Origin: Pelagibacterium limicola
Lineage (GTDB): Bacteria > Pseudomonadota > Alphaproteobacteria > Rhizobiales > Devosiaceae
DNA: 64,000 nt
Assembly: GCF_015694405.1 (NCBI RefSeq)
Contig: NZ_JADQDB010000003.1
Location: forward strand, 310,001 to 374,000
Direction: 5' to 3'
Positions 18,300-25,945 of this stretch are shown piece by piece; the first letter of the stretch is position 1; every line of letters starts with the position of its first letter. The notes under the pieces are model-generated. The model worked only from the letters and a program-made list of their open reading frames with translations, was not told where the DNA came from and made no database searches. Both the position numbers and the translations under genes were made by a program.

Positions 18300-18680
18300 T
18301 CATTCGGGCGCGTGGCACACGGCTTCGATGTTGTGTCCGTCGGGATCGAAGACGAACGCGCCGTAGTAATGCGGATGGTAGATTTCCCGAACGCCCGGCG
18401 CTCCGTTGTCGCGCCCACCTGCGGCAAGTGCGGCGGCGTGGAAGGCATCGACATCGGCGCGCGACTTGGCAGCAAAGGCAATATGCAGCTTACCCGAACA
18501 CCGGCCGCCCGCCTCGATCCAGAAGTCCGGCTTTCCATCGCCATAACCGGCGATCTTGCCCCGTGGGATCTCGAACTCGGCAAGGCGGGTGTAGCCGAGC
18601 ACCGGCAGCACCTTGTCGTAAAAGGCTTTGGACGTTTCGTAGTCCGCAACGCTCAATCCGAAATGGTCGATCATGGTCAT
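18300..18680 (-). CDS. VOC-family (glyoxalase/bleomycin-resistance-like) protein
   Basis: A 126-residue vicinal-oxygen-chelate protein with the fold's two beta-alpha-beta-beta-beta repeats. Metal-ligand positions can be recognised at the N-terminal DHFGLSV, the central LHIAFAAKSRADVDAFHAAA segment and the C-terminal NIEAVCH. The closest type is the glyoxalase-like group annotated near lactoylglutathione lyase, but the substrate is unknown. GGAGG five bases before the ATG at 18680 sets the start. It lies 11 bases after the last of four GFA-family genes; both families often act on glutathione adducts, so the association may be functional. Confidence 0.85.
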   Translation of the reverse strand: MTMIDHFGLSVADYETSKAFYDKVLPVLGYTRLAEFEIPRGKIAGYGDGKPDFWIEAGGRCSGKLHIAFAAKSRADVDAFHAAALAAGGRDNGAPGVREIYHPHYYGAFVFDPDGHNIEAVCHAPE

Positions 18681-18691
18681 TGGCTCCTCCC

Positions 18692-19171
18692 TCAAGGCCA
18701 GGTTGACGTATCGTTGTCAGGATGCTGGAAACTTTCGAGCTCTTGATAGGCCCGTTCTGCTTCAGGCGTGTCGGCCAGCGGTCTGGCCGGGACGTGCACA
18801 AGCCCGGCGATCGCCGGATGCATGTTCTCGGCGGCATAGGCGACGTCCAATGTGAAATAGTCGGGTTCGTCAAAACATCCGATCGCAATCGCGGTCCGCT
18901 CGTGCGTCCATTCGAACGTCATCGGCGTGCCGCAGGCCGGACAGAAGCCGCGCTGCGCGACGCTCGAGCTGCGGAAATGCGCGGGGGCCCCGCGCTTCCA
19001 TTGCAGATATCTGTTTTCGACCGCGACATAGGCACCGAAGAGGCCGCCGGTCGCCTTCTGGCACATGCGGCAATGGCAAACCGATGCGTCGATGACCGGT
19101 CCCTCGACACGGAACCGGATCGCGCCGCATTGGCAGCCGCCACTGAAGGTTTCCCCCACCTCGTCCATCAT
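18692..19171 (-). CDS. GFA-family zinc protein (copy 1)
   Basis: A 159-residue member of the GFA/CENP-V family named after glutathione-dependent formaldehyde-activating enzyme. It shows the three zinc-site elements: GGCQCGAIRF near residue 11, CHCRMCQKATGG near residue 33 and CPACGTPM near residue 80. The C-terminus ends in QHPDNDTSTW, a motif shared with the three copies upstream. Family members bind structural zinc; a role in trapping formaldehyde-glutathione adducts has been disputed, so the function stays open. Its start ATGATG overlaps the stop of copy 2, which implies translational coupling. Confidence 0.88.
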   Translation of the reverse strand: MMDEVGETFSGGCQCGAIRFRVEGPVIDASVCHCRMCQKATGGLFGAYVAVENRYLQWKRGAPAHFRSSSVAQRGFCPACGTPMTFEWTHERTAIAIGCFDEPDYFTLDVAYAAENMHPAIAGLVHVPARPLADTPEAERAYQELESFQHPDNDTSTWP

Positions 19172-19665
19172 TGCCTCGGCTTTGCGTTCCAGCTTTCCGT
19201 ATCGCGGTCCGGATGCTGGTTGTTTGAGGCCTTGATTGCCGCAGCCCAGTCCTCCCGGTCGGCTTCGGTCGCGCCGTCATCCTCAATGGTAGGGATGGTC
19301 TGGAACCACCCAACCATGTTTTCGGTGCCGCTGTTGGCGTGGGGTGGGAAATCGCCCGGATTGTCGAGCGATCCGATCGTCAGATTCGTGCGGCCATTGT
19401 TGACATCACGATAAAAAAGCGGCGTTCCACAATTAGCGCAAAAGCCGCGCTCGACATGCTCGGAGCTACGCCAGACTGCGGGTTCCCCGCGTGTCCAGAC
19501 CAGTTTCTCGTCCGGCGCAGCGACAAGAGCGGCAAAGATACCGCCCACCGCTTTCTGGCACATACGGCAATGGCAGAGATGCGAATTGTCCAGCATTTGC
19601 GTTGCATGGTAACGCACAGCACCGCACTGGCATCCGCCGGAAACTTCAATATCCACGCGATCCAT
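19168..19665 (-). CDS. GFA-family zinc protein (copy 2)
   Basis: A 165-residue GFA/CENP-V paralogue with GGCQCGAVRY near residue 10, CHCRMCQKAVGG near residue 31 and CANCGTPL near residue 76. The C-terminus contains QHPDRDTESW. The GGAGG at the -13 region before the ATG at 19665 supports the start. It overlaps copy 1 by four bases and follows copy 3 by 15 bases, so the four genes are one transcription unit. Divergence from copies 1, 3 and 4 is large outside the zinc motifs, which suggests old duplications or separate substrates rather than recent amplification. Confidence 0.88.
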   Translation of the reverse strand: MDRVDIEVSGGCQCGAVRYHATQMLDNSHLCHCRMCQKAVGGIFAALVAAPDEKLVWTRGEPAVWRSSEHVERGFCANCGTPLFYRDVNNGRTNLTIGSLDNPGDFPPHANSGTENMVGWFQTIPTIEDDGATEADREDWAAAIKASNNQHPDRDTESWNAKPRQ

Positions 19666-19680
19666 CAGGTTATCCTCCGC

Positions 19681-20130
19681 TCAGGGCCAGGTCGGCGTGT
19701 CGTGATCGGGATGCTGGAAGGTGCGGCCCCGGCCAGGGGACGGCTTTGCCGGCAGGAGATGTGCCCCCGGAAACCACGGCATCCGGGTATCGATCCCATA
19801 CTGTTCTTCCGGCGCGATGTCTTGCGGCTGGTCAAGCGTTGCCAAGGCGATATCGATGGTTCCCTGGCCATCCGGGCGAAAGATCAAGGGCGTGCCGCAC
19901 CGGGCGCAGAATTCCCGCACGGCGTGATCCGAGCTGCGGAATTCCGCAGGCAGGCCACGCGACCAAACGAGCGCTGCCGCTGGGATCGTGCCCCACGCAA
20001 CGGCCGGTGCGCCGTGCGCCTTCTGGCACATCCGGCAATGGCAGAGTTCGGGACCTTCAAGCGCCGCCTCGATGTGATAGCGCAACGCGCCGCACTGGCA
20101 TCCCCCCGACATCGGCTCAAATCGGATCAT
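19681..20130 (-). CDS. GFA-family zinc protein (copy 3)
   Basis: A 149-residue GFA/CENP-V paralogue beginning MIRFEPMSGGCQCGALRYH, with CHCRMCQKAHGA and CARCGTPL as the other zinc elements and QHPDHDTPTW at the C-terminus. The start at 20130 is preferred because GAGGAGA lies seven to eight bases upstream; the frame is open further upstream but only through copy 4. The gene overlaps the end of copy 4 by 14 bases, an arrangement expected to couple their translation. Confidence 0.87.
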   Translation of the reverse strand: MIRFEPMSGGCQCGALRYHIEAALEGPELCHCRMCQKAHGAPAVAWGTIPAAALVWSRGLPAEFRSSDHAVREFCARCGTPLIFRPDGQGTIDIALATLDQPQDIAPEEQYGIDTRMPWFPGAHLLPAKPSPGRGRTFQHPDHDTPTWP

Positions 20131-20596
20131 TGTCGTCTCTCCTCGGCGGCCAGTCCTCGGTGTCATGGTCGGGATGCTGGTGGGAGTGAATCCCGGCCAC
20201 GAAATCGCGCCACTCGTCGGTATTGTCGCGGACCGGCAGCGCACCCAGTCCATCGAAGAAACTCAACTTGTCATTGAGATTGACCTGGATTTCAGGCGCA
20301 ACCGCTTCGGGATTATCGAACGCCCCGATAGCAAATTCCAACCCGAATTTGGTTTGGTAGGCCAGCGGCGTCCCGCAATCCCCGCAGAAGGCACGCCTTG
20401 CCGCATTCGAGGACTGAAACCATTTCGGCGTGCCACGGGTCCAATGCCCATCATGGGTGGTGACCAGCGGCCCGAAAAAACTTCCGAATGCCTTCTGGCA
20501 CATGCGGCAATGGCAGATCGACCCGCGGCCCACCAGCTTGGTTGCGAAACGAATAGCGCCACACTGGCATCCACCGGTGAGGGTTTCATTGGCCAT
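20117..20596 (-). CDS. GFA-family zinc protein (copy 4, first in the array)
   Basis: A 159-residue GFA/CENP-V paralogue with GGCQCGAIRF, CHCRMCQKAFGS and CGDCGTPL zinc elements. Its C-terminal region has the shared QHPDHDTEDW followed by a short charged tail. AAAGGAG is too close to the ATG at 20602 but eight bases from the ATG at 20596, so the latter is chosen. The start overlaps the stop of the truncated DUF559 frame by 11 bases. Being first in the array, it would be translated from whatever transcript crosses the repeat-invaded region after cysS. Confidence 0.87.
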   Translation of the reverse strand: MANETLTGGCQCGAIRFATKLVGRGSICHCRMCQKAFGSFFGPLVTTHDGHWTRGTPKWFQSSNAARRAFCGDCGTPLAYQTKFGLEFAIGAFDNPEAVAPEIQVNLNDKLSFFDGLGALPVRDNTDEWRDFVAGIHSHQHPDHDTEDWPPRRDDNDPI

Positions 20597-20810
20597 GGGC
20601 ATTCTCCTTTAGCCGATGCCAGACGGCGTCGGAAACGGCTTCGGCACCGTCTGTCAAATCGCTGTTCCAGATACGGAGCTTCGAGAAGCCCTTGGCGACG
20701 AACCAATCGTCACGTGCTCCATCGCGCGCATCGTCCCCATGATGGCTGCCGTCCAGTTCGAGGATCAATAGCCTGGAATAGCAGACGAAATCGGCGATGA
20801 ACGGACCCAT
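20586..20810 (-). pseudogene. Truncated DUF559-family (restriction-endonuclease-like) gene
   Basis: The reading frame encodes the C-terminal two thirds of a DUF559 protein, a small domain with the PD-(D/E)xK-type nuclease fold: GPFIADFVCYSRLLILELDGSHH and GFSKLRIWNSDL are easily recognised. The usual N-terminal helices and RRQ-type segment just before this are missing. Upstream, the same frame runs through two palindromic repeats and into the 3' end of cysS, giving repeat-derived sequence with no family likeness. The first ATG inside conserved sequence is at 20810, giving 74 residues. I read it as a 5'-truncated remnant rather than a working gene. Confidence 0.7.
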
Positions 20811-20853
20811 CGGGACACACCCCTCATCCGTCTCGGGCCCCCGGCCCGATCCA

Positions 20854-20876
20854 CCTTCTCCCTCAAGGGGAGAAGG
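20854..20876. repeat. Palindromic repeat unit 1
   Basis: CCTTCTCCC and GGGGAGAAGG arms around a short loop form a hairpin. Similar units occur as dispersed intergenic palindromes in Rhizobiales genomes; that relation is from memory. It lies inside the disrupted DUF559 frame. Confidence 0.7.
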
Positions 20877-20937
20877 GTATCCGGGGCTCACAGGATCAAG
20901 CCCAGACGTCGGCTTCGATACATACGGCTCTTGAGCA

Positions 20938-20962
20938 CCCCTCTCCCCCTGAGGGAGAGGGG
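20938..20962. repeat. Palindromic repeat unit 2
   Basis: A perfect 10-bp stem, CCCCTCTCCC (20938-20947) with GGGAGAGGGG (20953-20962), and a five-base loop. Together with unit 1 about 60 bases away it looks like a two-hairpin mosaic element of the REP/BIME kind between cysS and the DUF559 remnant. Confidence 0.75.
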
Positions 20963-21019
20963 TCGCAGGTGAGGGGTGCGCGAACTCCCCTCCTCCGTCC
21001 GGCCTCAGAATCTCCCCGC

Positions 21020-22423
21020 TCACCGCTTGACCTCCCACTTCGTCTTCCGCTCGCCAGTTTCGTCCTTGTAGTCCATGAGCTGAATGCCGTCCTCGATCAG
21101 TTCGGCCCTGATGCCATCGGCAAGCACGAAGTCCTTTGCGGCAAGGGCGTCCAATCTTGCCTGGATCTTGGCCTCAACCCGCGCGGAATCGACGTTTTTG
21201 GAGACCAATAGGCTTTCGAGCGGCAGACCCAGGAACTCAAGAGTCGCTGCCAGGCGGTGTGCGGCGGAAACCTCACCCCGATTTGCCTTGCGAGCCATTG
21301 CATCAAGGACAGTGGCGACGCGGACGAAGTTGAGATCGTCCGCAAGCTCCGCCACGGCGTCGGAATCGGGGGCAACGCCCTCTTCTGCCCGTGCCGCGCG
21401 CTGCCAGCCCGCGAGGCGTGCCTCGGCCTCCTCGAGCCGCGCGAGCGAAAAATCGATCGGCTCGCGGTAGTGGGTCATGAGCATGGCCAGCCGCAGTACC
21501 TCGCCCGGCCAGGTTCTGCCGCCCAATTTTTCGGTTTCCAGCAGATCGTGGATGGTCACGAAGTTGCCTTCGGATTTGCTCATCTTCCGCCCCTCGAGCT
21601 GAAGATAGCCGTTATGCATCCAGTAGTTGGCCATCATTGAGGTGCCATGCGCGCAGCGAGACTGGGCGATTTCATTTTCGTGGTGGGGGAAGATGAGATC
21701 CAACCCTCCGCCGTGTATATCGAAGGTCTTACCCAACAGCGCCTCGCTCATGGCAGAGCATTCGATATGCCATCCGGGGCGGCCGCGGCCCCAAGGGCTT
21801 TCCCAGCCCGGCTCGTCCCCGCTCGAAAGCTTCCACAGCACGAAATCTGCCGGGTTTTCCTTGTGGGAGTCCACGGCAACGCGCGCACCGGCGATATTGT
21901 CCTCGAGGTTGCGGCCCGAAAGCTGGCCGTATTCAGGCATGGAGTCGATGCGGAACAGCACTTCCCCGCCCGCCTCGTAAGCATTGCCGTTTTCGACCAG
22001 CTTGGCGATCAGAGCGATCATACCCTCGATATGTTCGGTGGCGCGGGGTTCGTAGCTCGGTTCCAGACAGCCCAGCGCCGCGACATCCGTGTGGAACTGT
22101 CGGGCGGTGGACTCCGTCACTTTGCGGATCGCCTCGTTTAGCGGCAGGCCCGGGTAATCACGCAGGGCGCGGGCGTTTATCTTGTCGTCCACGTCGGTAA
22201 TGTTGCGCACATAGGTAACGTGCCTGTCGCCATAGAGGTGGCGGAGCAGGCGGAACAACACGTCAAAGACGATAACCGGTCGGGCATTGCCGATATGGGC
22301 GAAATCGTAAACCGTCGGCCCGCAGACATACATACGCACATTGGCCGGATCGAGAGGATGGAACTCCTCCTTTTTCCGCGTGAGCGTGTTGTAGACCTTG
22401 AGCGTATGCGCGCCAGACGACAT
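21020..22423 (-). CDS. cysS: Cysteinyl-tRNA synthetase
   Basis: A 467-residue class I synthetase that charges tRNA-Cys. The zinc-site YVCGPTVYD with the HIGH-type FAHIGNAR follows at residues about 32-47, the second zinc element GWHIECSAM is mid-protein, and KMSKSEGN is the KMSKS loop. The C-terminal helical domain is complete. It is divided from the downstream GFA genes by the repeat-disrupted DUF559 remnant, but all lie on the same strand and no terminator with a T-run is visible between them, so readthrough is possible. Confidence 0.96.
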   Translation of the reverse strand: MSSGAHTLKVYNTLTRKKEEFHPLDPANVRMYVCGPTVYDFAHIGNARPVIVFDVLFRLLRHLYGDRHVTYVRNITDVDDKINARALRDYPGLPLNEAIRKVTESTARQFHTDVAALGCLEPSYEPRATEHIEGMIALIAKLVENGNAYEAGGEVLFRIDSMPEYGQLSGRNLEDNIAGARVAVDSHKENPADFVLWKLSSGDEPGWESPWGRGRPGWHIECSAMSEALLGKTFDIHGGGLDLIFPHHENEIAQSRCAHGTSMMANYWMHNGYLQLEGRKMSKSEGNFVTIHDLLETEKLGGRTWPGEVLRLAMLMTHYREPIDFSLARLEEAEARLAGWQRAARAEEGVAPDSDAVAELADDLNFVRVATVLDAMARKANRGEVSAAHRLAATLEFLGLPLESLLVSKNVDSARVEAKIQARLDALAAKDFVLADGIRAELIEDGIQLMDYKDETGERKTKWEVKR

Positions 22424-22604
22424 CCAGTTGCCCCATGCGTGACGTTTTCACGCTGGCAGCGGGTCCCATCCGGATTGTCTGGATCAAAGAAAACCGCGCC
22501 GCCAACGAGTGGTTAGCGGATAATAATGCAGCCGATAATGCAGATCGGATTAACGGTTTTCATGGCGCGCACAATGGACTCGCCGCGCGCGCAAATCAAG
22601 CGCG

Positions 22605-22628
22605 AAAAAAGCGGCGCCGGAGCGCCAC
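22605..22628 (-). terminator. Rho-independent terminator after the cytochrome c' gene
   Basis: On the minus strand GTGGCGC-TCCG-GCGCCGC forms a 7-bp stem (one G-T pair) followed by six T residues. It lies about 20 bases after the cytochrome stop and before the cysS start region. Confidence 0.85.
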
Positions 22629-22648
22629 TCTGCGTTCGCGACTCTTGC

Positions 22649-23068
22649 TCAGCGCCGGAAAGTGCCGTGGCAGGAAGAGCAGGTTTGCCCAACCTTTTGC
22701 AGTGCCACCCCGTAGGCGTCCATGTCCCCCGCCTGCGCCGCTTCCAATGCTTCGAGCGAATGCTGCTCGGCCTCAGCAAAGAGGGCTAGGAAAGCGTCCC
22801 GGTTTTCCCAGGCCGCCGGCAGCGTATCGCCTGGCGCCGAGGGATCGTCGAAGAGCTTGGGGAGCGTGCCAAAATTTCCGGCCAGCGTGCGCGCGGCGGC
22901 CACGGCGTCATCGCCTGTTGCGCGCATCGCGCCACGCATGGTCATGCCATTGGAGCGCATGAGATTGACCCGCTCGCTTACCGCGTCGCTCTGCGCGGAA
23001 ACGGAGGTGCCGAAGCCGGCGAACATGGGAGAAGCGAGCAAAAGTGCCGCCAGAATTCTCAGTCTCAT
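22649..23068 (-). CDS. Class II cytochrome c (cytochrome c'/c556 type)
   Basis: A 139-residue periplasmic haem protein. The ATG at 23068 gives a signal peptide (MRLRILAALLLASPMFAGF, cleavage near VSAQ) and has GAGGAA eight bases upstream. The mature protein is a four-helix bundle with Met in the first helix (NLMRSNGMTMRG) and the haem-binding CSSCHGTFR at the extreme C-terminus, the hallmark of class II cytochromes c. Possible roles are electron transfer or nitric-oxide binding. It is not joined to any oxidase gene here. Confidence 0.9.
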   Translation of the reverse strand: MRLRILAALLLASPMFAGFGTSVSAQSDAVSERVNLMRSNGMTMRGAMRATGDDAVAAARTLAGNFGTLPKLFDDPSAPGDTLPAAWENRDAFLALFAEAEQHSLEALEAAQAGDMDAYGVALQKVGQTCSSCHGTFRR

Positions 23069-23126
23069 CGATAATTCCTCAATAACAAAAGTGACCCTTC
23101 CCCCCACGGACACATGAACGACGAGG

Positions 23127-23164
23127 CCATGCCACCGTGCGGGCACGGTGGCATGGGCTTTTTT
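23127..23164 (+). terminator. Orphan plus-strand terminator-like hairpin
   Basis: CCATGCCACCGTG (23127-23139) pairs perfectly with CACGGTGGCATGG (23144-23156) around a CGGG loop, and a GCTTTTTT tail follows. All neighbouring genes are on the minus strand, so no plus-strand coding gene ends here. It may end an unannotated transcript or act as a leader hairpin for the cytochrome gene. Confidence 0.55.
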
Positions 23165-23240
23165 CGCTGTAAATAGCCTCCCGGAAAAGTTCAGGCGGTG
23201 ATTTCGATCATGAAACCGCCCCACGCCTGCACCTTCATGG

Positions 23241-23996
23241 CTACAAACTCGCTTTCCTGATGGTGGCCGCACCGATGGCGATGCCGACCACCGCTACGGC
23301 AACCGCCACCAGCGCGCCGTAAAGAACGGTCACGGAGAACACCTCACCGATGAACAGCGCACGTTCGGCTTCCACCAGGAAGGTCAGCGGGTTGAATCGG
23401 CTGGCGATATAGAGCCAGTCCGGAGCCATTTCCATCGGCAGCAGCACTCCGCCGAGCAGCATGAGTGGCAGGGCGACCGAGTGCGATACCATATAGAACA
23501 GGCTGCCATCGTTCTTCGAAGCGATCGCCAGGGCATAAGACAGGGCGGCGACGCCAACGCCGAAAACCAGCAGCAACACGAGCCCGATCAGCATGGGCAG
23601 GATATGCAGTTGCAGGCCGAACGAAGCCGCAACGACGATGATGATCAAGGCCTGTACGAGCAAGGGGGCCAGTTCCTTGAGCGCGCGCCCGACGAGGATG
23701 GCCGGTCGGCTCATGGGCGTTGCGAGGAAGCGCTCGAAGCTCCCTGACATCAGTTCCTCTGTCAGCGCCCAGCCGCAACTTACCGTAGTGAAAAGCACCA
23801 GCATGACCACCATTCCGGGCACGAACCACTGGAGGGGCGAACCCTCCGCGCCTGTCGGCACGTTGGTCAGCAGCGGGACGAAGAGTCCGAGATAGAGCAA
23901 CGGCTGGATGATGCCGAAGATGATGTAATACCAACTGCGCAGGGTCGGGCCGATTTCGCGGCGGAAGGACGTGGCGGTATCGGTGATGAAACTCAT
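23241..23996 (-). CDS. ABC-2 type transporter permease (DrrB-like)
   Basis: A 251-residue inner-membrane protein with about six membrane helices and the ABC-2 membrane domain. The ATG at 23996 has GAGGAG about ten bases upstream. The N-terminal region (RSWYYIIFGIIQPLLYLGLF) and the central SGSFERFLATPMSRPAILVGR segment match permeases of DrrAB-type drug exporters. It follows the ATPase gene by 31 bases, so both form one export system; cargo is unknown, with hydrophobic drugs the usual substrates of this family. Confidence 0.9.
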   Translation of the reverse strand: MSFITDTATSFRREIGPTLRSWYYIIFGIIQPLLYLGLFVPLLTNVPTGAEGSPLQWFVPGMVVMLVLFTTVSCGWALTEELMSGSFERFLATPMSRPAILVGRALKELAPLLVQALIIIVVAASFGLQLHILPMLIGLVLLLVFGVGVAALSYALAIASKNDGSLFYMVSHSVALPLMLLGGVLLPMEMAPDWLYIASRFNPLTFLVEAERALFIGEVFSVTVLYGALVAVAVAVVGIAIGAATIRKASL

Positions 23997-24027
23997 TGTC
24001 GTATCGCTCCTCAAAAGGGGGCCGCCG

Positions 24028-24990
24028 CTATGCCGCAACCGCATTTTCGCGCAGGCTGCGGCCGGTCAGGCCGAGAAAAACATCGTCCAGTGTCGGGCGG
24101 CGGACACTGGCGGTGGCAATGTCGAGACCCTTGGCCTGCAAGCGGGCTATAAACTCGGGCAGGATGGCCTCGCCGTCGCGCACCGTCAGCGTGAGAGACC
24201 GGCCGTTCGGGGCGATATCGCGGGCCTGAGGCAGGTTCTGCGCCAGTTCGGCGGCGGTGACTGTCTCACCGTCGCCAAGAAAGCTGACGCGAATGGTATC
24301 GCCTGCGAGATCGGCCTTGAGCCGTTCGGGCGTGTCGTCGGCGATCATCCTGCCGTGGTCCATGATCATCACGCGCTCAGCCATCATGTCGGCCTCGTCG
24401 AGATAGTGGGTGGTGAGGAAGATCGTCATGCCGCTCTCCTTGCGGACGCGGGTGATGTGCCCCCATAGATTGGCCCTGCTGTGCGGATCGAGTCCCGTCG
24501 AGGGCTCATCGAGGAACAGGATTTGCGGCGTGTGCATCAATCCGAGAGCAACATCGAGCCGCCGCCGCTGACCGCCCGAGAGCGAAGAGCAATCCCGATC
24601 GGCCAGCCCTTCGAGTTCGAGCATCCCCAGCAGTTCGTCGGCGCGACGCCTGGCATCGGCTGCGCTCATGCGCTGGGCGCGGCCCTGGGTTATGAGCTCG
24701 TCGCGAACGCGATGATAAGGCCCCGAGCCGGTCCCCTGCCCCACGTATCCAATCTTGCGGCGTACGGCGGCGGGATCGCGGACGATATCGTGGCCACCCA
24801 CCAGCGCGCCTCCCGAAGAAGGCGGCAAGAGCGTCGTCAGCATCCGGACCGAAGTCGATTTTCCTGCCCCGTTCGGGCCGAGAAAGGCAACGAGTTCTCC
24901 CTCGGCGACATCGAGGCTAACACCTCTTACCGCTTCGACGGGACCTGATTTGGTCTTGAAGGTACGGGCAAGATCGCGTGCATGGATCAT
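24028..24990 (-). CDS. ABC transporter ATP-binding protein (DrrA-like)
   Basis: A 320-residue ATPase with GPNGAGKST (Walker A, residues about 38-46), LSGGQRRRLD (signature), ILFLDEPSTGLD (Walker B) and a C-terminal extension of about 80 residues typical of the daunorubicin-resistance DrrA group. GGAG seven bases before the ATG at 24990 sets the start. It is the first gene of a two-gene export operon and is transcribed away from a TetR-family regulator that probably represses it. Confidence 0.92.
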   Translation of the reverse strand: MIHARDLARTFKTKSGPVEAVRGVSLDVAEGELVAFLGPNGAGKSTSVRMLTTLLPPSSGGALVGGHDIVRDPAAVRRKIGYVGQGTGSGPYHRVRDELITQGRAQRMSAADARRRADELLGMLELEGLADRDCSSLSGGQRRRLDVALGLMHTPQILFLDEPSTGLDPHSRANLWGHITRVRKESGMTIFLTTHYLDEADMMAERVMIMDHGRMIADDTPERLKADLAGDTIRVSFLGDGETVTAAELAQNLPQARDIAPNGRSLTLTVRDGEAILPEFIARLQAKGLDIATASVRRPTLDDVFLGLTGRSLRENAVAA

Positions 24991-25119
24991 GGGTGTCTCC
25001 GGAATGGCTCTCAAAGTGTGACAATGGTTAGTCCGCCCTGCTGACAGGCGTTGTCAGGAAGGTCGCAAACAGGCAACAACTCGACTTGAGTGGACAAGGC
25101 GTATAACCTCGTACAGCAC

Positions 25120-25142
25120 ACAAAGTTTTATCATAACTTTGT
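25120..25142. promoter_or_regulatory. Candidate TetR operator between drrAB-like operon and regulator
   Basis: ACAAAGTT-TTATCAT-AACTTTGT, a perfect 8-bp inverted repeat with a 7-base spacer, lies in the divergent gap 30 bases before the regulator ATG. Position and symmetry are those of a shared TetR-family operator; binding is inferred. Confidence 0.7.
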
Positions 25143-25171
25143 ACGGTGTAAAGAATTAAATTGGAGCCGAC

Positions 25172-25945
25172 ATGGCTGAAGAAATTTCGGGCCGCAGTGA
25201 TCAGACGCGGATATTGCAGCTTCTCTGGGGTAAAACCGATACGCCGAAACGCGGCCCGAAGCCGAAGGTCGCATTGTCCGATATCGTTGCCGCGGCAGTC
25301 ATCATTGCCGATGCGGAGGGGCTCGAAGCAGTTTCCACGCGCCGGGTAGCCGAGGCGGCCGGGGTTTCGGCGATGTCGTTCTACACCCATGTGCAATCCA
25401 AGGCCGAACTGCTCGACCTGATGCTCGATCATGTAAGTGGAGCCGGCAGCGTGCCGCCTCCCGAGTGGCCACAAATGGATTGGCGCGCGCGCATGACCCT
25501 TGTCGCGGAATCACTCTGGCAGCACTACCTCACCCACCCATGGGTGCTACAGATCGAAACCCACCGTCCGGTGCTCGGCCCTAACACCATGGCGGCCTAC
25601 GAAGTCGCGCTCAGCGCTGTTGCTGACATCGGACTGGACGAGATCGAAATGGATCTGGCGATCACTTCGCTGGCGAACTACGTAACCGGCGCTGTGCGCA
25701 ACGCCGCGCGCGCGCAGACAGTCAAGGAATTGACGGGGATGAGCGACGATCAATGGTGGCACGCCGTGGCGCCGTTCTTTGAGACTCTCGATTACAGCGC
25801 CTATCCGCTCTCGGCACGGGTCGGTTCGATTGCTGGCGAAACTTATGGTTTAGGTGACCCGGGACGCGCATTTCGCTTCGGACTGGACCGGCTTCTCGAT
25901 GGCATGGAACTGATGATCGCGAGAAAGGTGTCAACGCGAAAGTAA
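25172..25945 (+). CDS. TetR/AcrR-family transcriptional regulator
   Basis: A 257-residue repressor. The N-terminal HTH covers residues about 35-85 (LSDIVAAAVIIADAEGLEA, RRVAEAAGVSAMSFYTHV); the rest is the all-helical ligand-binding domain of the TetR C-terminal type. TTGGAG at 25161-25166 supports the ATG. It is divergent from the DrrAB-like export operon with a palindrome in between, so it most likely represses that operon and itself until a drug binds. Its last 15 bases overlap the end of the convergent FAA-hydrolase gene. Confidence 0.92.
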   Translation: MAEEISGRSDQTRILQLLWGKTDTPKRGPKPKVALSDIVAAAVIIADAEGLEAVSTRRVAEAAGVSAMSFYTHVQSKAELLDLMLDHVSGAGSVPPPEWPQMDWRARMTLVAESLWQHYLTHPWVLQIETHRPVLGPNTMAAYEVALSAVADIGLDEIEMDLAITSLANYVTGAVRNAARAQTVKELTGMSDDQWWHAVAPFFETLDYSAYPLSARVGSIAGETYGLGDPGRAFRFGLDRLLDGMELMIARKVSTRK

